The position numbers and the translations under genes were made by a program. Positions 31,947-35,642 of a stretch of DNA of 35,642 nucleotides are shown here, one piece after another. Numbering within the stretch: the first letter of the stretch is position 1; each line of letters begins with the position of its first letter. Origin of the DNA: Promicromonospora citrea (lineage in GTDB: Bacteria > Actinomycetota > Actinomycetes > Actinomycetales > Cellulomonadaceae); NCBI RefSeq assembly GCF_013004695.1, contig NZ_JABEMG010000037.1:1-35642 (forward strand), read 5' to 3'. The notes below the pieces were generated by a model that had not been told where the DNA came from, did not search any database, and saw only the letters and a list, made by a program, of their open reading frames with translations.

Positions 31947-32806
31947 ACGACGATCGCTACGGGTCCGACGTCCTCTCCCCCGAGTTCCCGGGGGCGCACC
32001 GGGGGCGGCGCCCCACGTCCCAGCCGGTGGCCGCGGAGCCCGGCCTCGTGGTCGAGGAGGTGCAGACCGGCTGGGTCGGCGCCGTGGTCCGGGTCGAGAA
32101 GTCGGGTGGGATGCACGTCGTCGTGCTCGAGGACCGCCGTGGCCGCACGCGCACCTTCCCGCTCGGGCCGGGGTTCTGGGTCGAGGGCAAGCCGGTCGTG
32201 CTCACCGCGCCGGTGACGCCGACCGCACCGGCGAGGCCCGCGCGCACGGCGTCCGGGTCGGTCGCGGTGCACGGCGCGCGGGCACGCGTCGCCCGCGGCA
32301 GCCGCATCTGGGTCGAGGGCAGGCACGACGCCGAGCTCGTCGAGAAGGTGTGGGGCGACGACCTGCGGGTCGAGGGCGTCGTCGTCGAGATGCTCGACGG
32401 CGTGGACCACCTCGCCGAGCGTCTCGCCGAGTTCGGGCCCGACGCCGACCGCCGCGTCGGCGTGCTCGTCGACCACCTCGTGCCGGGCTCCAAGGAGCAG
32501 CGCATCGCCGACGAGGCGCTGCGCGGCGTGCCGCAGGGCACCGTGCTCGTGCTGGGCCACCCCTACGTCGACGTGTGGCAGGCGGTGCGCGCCGAGCGGC
32601 TCGGGCTCGAGCGCTGGCCCACGATCGACCGCGGCACCGAGTGGAAGCTCGGCATCCTGCGGTCCCTGGGCTGGCCTGCGCAGACGCAGGCCGACGTCGC
32701 CCGCGGGTGGCAGCGCATCCTCCGGTCGGTGCGCGACTACCGCGACCTCGACCCTGCCCTGCTCGGCCGGGTGGAGGAACTGATCGATTTCGTGACCGTC
32801 TCGTGA
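31943..32806 (+). CDS. DUF3097 family protein
   Basis: 287 residues, an actinobacterial conserved protein of unknown biochemistry. The N-terminus ends in a Pro/Gln-rich segment; a small beta domain follows (VEEVQTGWVGAVVRVEKSGG, RTFPLGPGFWVEGKPV). From Trp123, WVEGRHDAELVEKVWGDDLR and then VVVEMLDGVDHL and VGVLVDHLVPGSKE look like a TOPRIM-like fold with the acidic Glu125 and later Asp residues, so nucleic-acid action is plausible but not shown. It overlaps the kinase-LuxR stop (GTGA). It is often found near hemW in actinobacteria, and hemW lies 2.7 kb away here. Confidence 0.85.
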   Translation: MNDDRYGSDVLSPEFPGAHRGRRPTSQPVAAEPGLVVEEVQTGWVGAVVRVEKSGGMHVVVLEDRRGRTRTFPLGPGFWVEGKPVVLTAPVTPTAPARPARTASGSVAVHGARARVARGSRIWVEGRHDAELVEKVWGDDLRVEGVVVEMLDGVDHLAERLAEFGPDADRRVGVLVDHLVPGSKEQRIADEALRGVPQGTVLVLGHPYVDVWQAVRAERLGLERWPTIDRGTEWKLGILRSLGWPAQTQADVARGWQRILRSVRDYRDLDPALLGRVEELIDFVTVS

Positions 32807-32817
32807 GGTAGAACCTC

Positions 32818-32823
32818 TACGGT
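32818..32823 (+). promoter_or_regulatory. -10 element TACGGT, leaderless start of the DUF4870 gene
   Basis: TACGGT, then seven bases and the ATG at 32831, which favours this start over the GTG at 32822. A short inverted repeat GAGGT-N3-ACCTC (32805-32817) lies just upstream. Confidence 0.5.
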
Positions 32824-32830
32824 GGGGCAC

Positions 32831-33274
32831 ATGTCAGAGAACCCGCAGCAGCCGCCGGCGCCCCAGCAGCCGCAGCCGCAGCCGCAGCCGCAGCCCGGCC
32901 CCTACACCGCCCACCCGCAGTCCGGCGTGCCGTACCAGCCGCAGCCGCTGAACCCGTCGGACGAGCGGCTGTGGGGCGTGCTCGCCCAGATCGTCCCGTT
33001 CGTCGCCGGCTTCATCGCACCGCTGGTGATCTGGCTCGTGTTCCGCGAGCGCAGCCGGTTCGTGGACCAGGAGGCGAAGGAGTCGCTGAACTTCCAGATC
33101 ACGGTGGTCGTCGCGCACGTGGCCGCGCTGCTGATCACCCTGGTCACGTTCGGGTTCGGCAGCATCGTGTACCTCGTGTTCGTCGCGGTGATCGTGTTCC
33201 AGATCCTCGCGGCGGTCGCCAACAACCGCGGCGAGCCGTACCGCTACCCGGTCAACATCCGCTTCATCAAGTAA
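32831..33274 (+). CDS. DUF4870 membrane protein
   Basis: 147 residues. A Pro/Gln-rich cytoplasmic tail (APQQPQPQPQPQPGPY) precedes a DUF4870 core: DERLWGVLAQIVPFVAGFIAPLVIW with TM1, the conserved VDQEAKESLNFQIT loop, and two further helices (VAHVAALLITLVTFGFG, IVYLVFVAVIVFQILAAVA), ending in NNRGEPYRYPVNIRFIK. The function of the family is unknown. Leaderless start. A four-copy tandem repeat begins 10 bp beyond the stop. Confidence 0.9.
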   Translation: MSENPQQPPAPQQPQPQPQPQPGPYTAHPQSGVPYQPQPLNPSDERLWGVLAQIVPFVAGFIAPLVIWLVFRERSRFVDQEAKESLNFQITVVVAHVAALLITLVTFGFGSIVYLVFVAVIVFQILAAVANNRGEPYRYPVNIRFIK

Positions 33275-33284
33275 CCCACCCCGC

Positions 33285-33348
33285 CGAGGTAGTCACCCAG
33301 CGAGGTAGTCACCTGGCGAGGTAGTCACCCCGCGAGGTAGTCGGGTCG
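33285..33348. repeat. Four tandem 16-bp repeats (CGAGGTAGTCACCCNG)
   Basis: Units start at 33285, 33301, 33317 and 33333. The first three differ only in their last bases; the fourth keeps CGAGGTAGTC and then changes to GGGTCG. Each unit holds the mini-palindrome GGT-AGTC-ACC. The array lies between two convergent genes, directly before the terminator at 33361-33409. A related GAGGTAG sequence occurs upstream of the DUF4870 gene at 32805-32811. Confidence 0.9.
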
Positions 33349-33360
33349 ACCGACGCTGAC

Positions 33361-33409
33361 ACGACGACGCACCCGCCACCGGCTCGACCGGTGACGGGTG
33401 CGTCGTCGT
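33361..33409 (-). terminator. Strong hairpin terminator between convergent genes
   Basis: Outer stem 33361-33375 / 33395-33409 (15 bp) and inner stem CACCGG / CCGGTG around a 5-nt loop. The single C/A interruption (33376/33394) becomes a G-U pair in minus-strand RNA, so the minus-strand stem is continuous over 22 bp, assigning it primarily to the gene at 33431-34321. It may also stop plus-strand transcripts. No T-run is present. Confidence 0.8.
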
Positions 33410-33430
33410 TCGCAGGCGTGGTGCCCGGCG

Positions 33431-34321
33431 TCAGGCCGCGGCGACCGGCCCGCCCGCGATGCGCCGGTAGGCGTACGCCACCGCCAGGGTGCACAGCGGG
33501 GAGGCGACCAGCAGCCCGACCAGGCAGGCGATCGCGCCGAGGATGGTGATGCCGAGCACGGCGAGCTCGAGGAGGAAGACCGACCCGAAGTTCTGCCCCA
33601 CCTGGCGGAACGAGGTGGTCAGGGCCGCCCAGGCGTTGAGGTTGCGGTCGACCACGTTGTGGTAGGTGAAGACCGAGAAGATGGCGACGACGAGGACGCC
33701 GACGAGGCACGCGAGCAGGCCGACGAAGCTGGCCGCGAACAGCAGGAGCGCCGTCAGGAGGATCATCCCGTAGCTGTTGACCTTGAAGAGGGTGCCCCAG
33801 GTCGCCTTCTCGCCGCCGACCTCGCGCAGTGCCGCGTTGATGCCGAGCGCCGAGAGCACGGAGGTCACGAGGTAGCCGATGATCTGCAGCGTCGAGCTGC
33901 CCGCCGAGACCCCTGCCGCCGCGCCGGGCGTGATGTCGCCGCGCATGGCCGCCTCGTTGAACTCCTGGACGTCGCTGGCGGACGGCCCGTTGAAGATGAC
34001 GCTCACGACCCCCATCAGCAGCGAGAACAGCACCCAGAAGAGCCAGTTGCCGGTGAACCTCCGCCAGCCGAAGCCGAGCGCCTCGCCCACCTGGAACGAC
34101 CCGGCGGGCTGCGTGCCGTACTGCTCCCCCGGTCCGCCGTAGGCCGGGGGCTGCCCCGCACCGCCGTACGCGGGCGGCTCGGACGCACCGCCGTACGCGG
34201 GCGGCTGCGACCCGCTCGGCGGCGGCGTCGCGTCACCGGGCGGAGGGGTGGGACCTCCGGCAGCCGGCGTCGGGCCACCGGCCCCCGGCTCGTACGGGTT
34301 CTGGGGGGTGTTCTCGGTCAT
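33431..34321 (-). CDS. Multi-pass membrane protein with PPAYGG-repeat tail
   Basis: 296 residues. The N-terminal 75 residues are Pro/Gly/Thr-rich with three copies of PPAYGG; then FQVGEALGFGWRRFTGNW leads into about five transmembrane helices (for example WLFWVLFSLLMGVVSVIF, LLTALLLFAASFVGLLACLV, VFLLELAVLGITILGAIACL). The GFGWRRF...NW entry is typical of a family of actinobacterial integral membrane proteins of unknown function. The ATG follows AGGGAG at 5-nt spacing. It is paralogous in layout to the next gene (Pro-rich tail, W-rich amphipathic segment, helices). Confidence 0.82.
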   Translation of the reverse strand: MTENTPQNPYEPGAGGPTPAAGGPTPPPGDATPPPSGSQPPAYGGASEPPAYGGAGQPPAYGGPGEQYGTQPAGSFQVGEALGFGWRRFTGNWLFWVLFSLLMGVVSVIFNGPSASDVQEFNEAAMRGDITPGAAAGVSAGSSTLQIIGYLVTSVLSALGINAALREVGGEKATWGTLFKVNSYGMILLTALLLFAASFVGLLACLVGVLVVAIFSVFTYHNVVDRNLNAWAALTTSFRQVGQNFGSVFLLELAVLGITILGAIACLVGLLVASPLCTLAVAYAYRRIAGGPVAAA

Positions 34322-34391
34322 GTGCGCTCCCTAGGGCTGGTCCGGGCTGTCCGACCTCCACCTTCACCCTTTCTCCGCATCGTCGCACGTC

Positions 34392-34397
34392 ACATTA
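34392..34397 (-). promoter_or_regulatory. -10 element TAATGT of the 33431-34321 gene
   Basis: TAATGT on the minus strand, in an AT-rich 88-bp gap. The start near 34385 gives a leader of about 64 nt. The gene may therefore be transcribed separately from its upstream neighbour. Confidence 0.4.
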
Positions 34398-34409
34398 CCG
34401 AAGCGTTAT

Positions 34410-35408
34410 TCACCTCTCCGTGGCCGGGTACACCGGCCGGTCCGTCCACCGCTGGACCAGGTACGCCCCCAGGAGCAGCATCACGGGCACCGCGACGATC
34501 AGCCCGAGCCCGCACGTGACGACCGACGCCACGACCAGCCCCGCGCCGATCGCGTAGACCCCCAGGGCCGCGGGCAGGTGGCCGAGCACGAGGCCGATGC
34601 CCCGGCCGAAGGCGGCCCCGAGGCCGGCGCCGTCGAGCAGGAGGTACGGCACGGGCAGCAGAAGCAGGACGAACACGACCTGCACGAGCCAGCCCACCAT
34701 CGGGACGGCGGTGCCGACGAAGCCGAGCGCCCCGGCGATCAGCGCGTAGCAGAGCAGGCCGCCGAACCCGCGCAGCACGAAGTAGTCGCGCACGGCGACC
34801 TGGTGCCGGTAGGTCGCGGCGACGGCCCCGGCGTACAGGAGCGCCTGGAACAGGAACCCGATGGCCGTGCCGGTGGCGGCGAGCGCCTTGGCGTCGACGG
34901 TCTGCCCCGCGGCCTGCGCGGCGGCGACGGCTGCCGGGTCGCCCGCGTTGCGGAACGCGTCGAGCGTGGACGGGCTGAACACCAGCCCTACGGCCAGCTG
35001 CGCGCCACCGACCAGCAGCGTCAGCACCACCCAGCGGCCCCAGCTCCGGCCGAACGAGGCCCACGCCCAGCGCCACGCGGCGCCGACGGTCGCGGGCTGG
35101 TGGGGCTGCGCGGCCCGCTCGGGCGGGACGGCGGGCGCGTGGCCGGGCCAGCCGTCCCCGGTCCCCGGGCCGGCCGGGTACACGGGCAGGGCGTCCGGCG
35201 CGGGCGGGCCGACGGGCGCGGGCGGGCCGACGGGCGGTCGCCAGGGCTCGTAGTCGGGTCGGCCGTAGGGGTTCGCCGGGCGGCCGTACGGGTCCCGGGG
35301 CCCGTACGGGTCGAACGGCCCGGGCTCCTGGGACGGCGGCGACGGTTGCTGCCGGGGCTGCTGTCCGTACGGGTCCTGCGGGTTCCAGCCGCCAGAGGTG
35401 TCACTCAT
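34410..35408 (-). CDS. Multi-pass membrane protein with DPYG/NPYG-rich tail
   Basis: 332 residues. The first 105 residues are disordered and rich in Pro, Gly and Tyr (DPYGQQP, DPYGP, DPYGRPANPYGRP); then GAAWRWAWASFGRSWGRW and about five hydrophobic helices (WVVLTLLVGGAQLAVGLVF, AIGFLFQALLYAGAVAA, VGWLVQVVFVLLLLPVPYLL, and a last pair near residue 270-315). The layout matches the downstream gene, suggesting an old duplication. Function unknown. The ATG follows AAGGGG with 7-nt spacing. Confidence 0.82.
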   Translation of the reverse strand: MSDTSGGWNPQDPYGQQPRQQPSPPSQEPGPFDPYGPRDPYGRPANPYGRPDYEPWRPPVGPPAPVGPPAPDALPVYPAGPGTGDGWPGHAPAVPPERAAQPHQPATVGAAWRWAWASFGRSWGRWVVLTLLVGGAQLAVGLVFSPSTLDAFRNAGDPAAVAAAQAAGQTVDAKALAATGTAIGFLFQALLYAGAVAATYRHQVAVRDYFVLRGFGGLLCYALIAGALGFVGTAVPMVGWLVQVVFVLLLLPVPYLLLDGAGLGAAFGRGIGLVLGHLPAALGVYAIGAGLVVASVVTCGLGLIVAVPVMLLLGAYLVQRWTDRPVYPATER

Positions 35409-35446
35409 CCACGTGCCCCTTGCCGGGCGGCGCGGAGCCGCCCCTC

Positions 35447-35452
35447 ACCGTA
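35447..35452 (-). promoter_or_regulatory. -10 element TACGGT of the 34410-35408 gene
   Basis: TACGGT on the minus strand with GGTCGC 17 nt upstream; start near 35440, leader about 32 nt. Confidence 0.4.
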
Positions 35453-35531
35453 TGAACTCGCACAACGTAGCGACCCGCGAGCCGCCGGAGCAAACAATCG
35501 ATGTCGGGCACACGGGACGCTCCCGCAGGCC

Positions 35532-35548
35532 GGGAGAACCGCTCTCCC
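35532..35548 (-). terminator. Hairpin GGGAGA-N5-TCTCCC directly after hemW
   Basis: Perfect 6-bp stem adjacent to the hemW stop codon; no T-run. Weak by itself. Confidence 0.4.
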
Positions 35549-35642
35549 TCAGCTCGTCAGGTCGCGCACCACCGCGTCGGCCAGGAGGCGGCCGCGCCGG
35601 GTCAGCCGGGCGCGCGCCGGTGCGCCGCCGGCGCCCACGGCC
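35549..35642 (-). CDS. hemW: HemW-like protein, C-terminal end (5' part outside window)
   Basis: The minus-strand frame entering from the window edge gives 31 visible codons (including stop), ending RARLTRRGRLLADAVVRDLTS. This matches the usual C-terminus of HemW, the radical-SAM haem chaperone formerly annotated as coproporphyrinogen oxidase (pattern LT-x-RG-RLLADAVVRDL). The neighbouring DUF3097 gene supports it, as both often lie together in actinobacteria. The radical-SAM cysteines are outside the window, so the call rests on the tail only. Confidence 0.65.
   Translation of the reverse strand, partial: AVGAGGAPARARLTRRGRLLADAVVRDLTS

Noticed and set aside
32822-33274. GTG at 32822 as start of the DUF4870 protein
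   Set aside because: It overlaps the TACGGT -10 hexamer; the ATG at 32831 lies at the standard leaderless distance and begins the usual N-terminus.
33285-33348. CRISPR array
   Set aside because: The 16-bp units are directly adjacent without unique spacers, and no cas gene is present.

Overview
The window is very GC-rich, with strong G/C preference at third codon positions. Gene content and order point to an actinobacterium, most likely from the Cellulomonas / Cellulosimicrobium / Isoptericola group of Micrococcales. That placement is an inference from gene families; no rRNA or tRNA gene was seen. The core (about 7.1-24.2 kb) keeps an order known from actinobacterial chromosomes: rsmI and pmt divergent, then metG-tatD-rpf-rsmA-ispE and an ABC-F ATPase. 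No insertion sequence, integrase, phage gene or CRISPR array was recognised.

Left part (1-7.1 kb): the end of a TetR regulator; a 27-codon peptide gene with its own promoter, ribosome binding site and strong terminator; a 31-bp-arm palindrome; a MarR regulator with a likely self-operator; a small lipoprotein; a CynX-type MFS exporter; L-lysine 6-aminotransferase (lat); and a two-gene operon for membrane-anchored proteins, one with a peptidoglycan-binding-like fold, divergent from an LD-carboxypeptidase.

Core (7.1-24.2 kb): an LrpA-type regulator coupled to an Uup-like ABC-F ATPase; two tandem CE7 esterase paralogues, the second without its catalytic serine; ispE and rsmA; three consecutive cell-wall hydrolase genes of resuscitation-promoting-factor architecture, one with an Rpf catalytic domain and two with a different lysozyme-like C-terminus; tatD, metG, a nicotinamidase, protein O-mannosyltransferase and rsmI.

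Right part (24.2-35.6 kb): a cytoplasmic-looking GH20 hexosaminidase, a large lipoprotein, a TetR regulator, a 1197-residue protein joining an intact Ser/Thr kinase, an AAA-type ATPase, a helical-repeat region and a LuxR DNA-binding domain, then DUF3097 and DUF4870 proteins, a four-copy 16-bp tandem repeat beside a strong terminator, two membrane proteins with Pro/Gly/Tyr-rich tails, and the 3' end of hemW.

Eight genes have a TANNNT hexamer exactly 6-7 nt before the start codon and mostly no Shine-Dalgarno sequence, so leaderless transcripts appear common. The best candidates for something undescribed are the 27-residue amphipathic peptide unit at 430-714, the kinase-ATPase-LuxR fusion, and the serine-less esterase paralogue.
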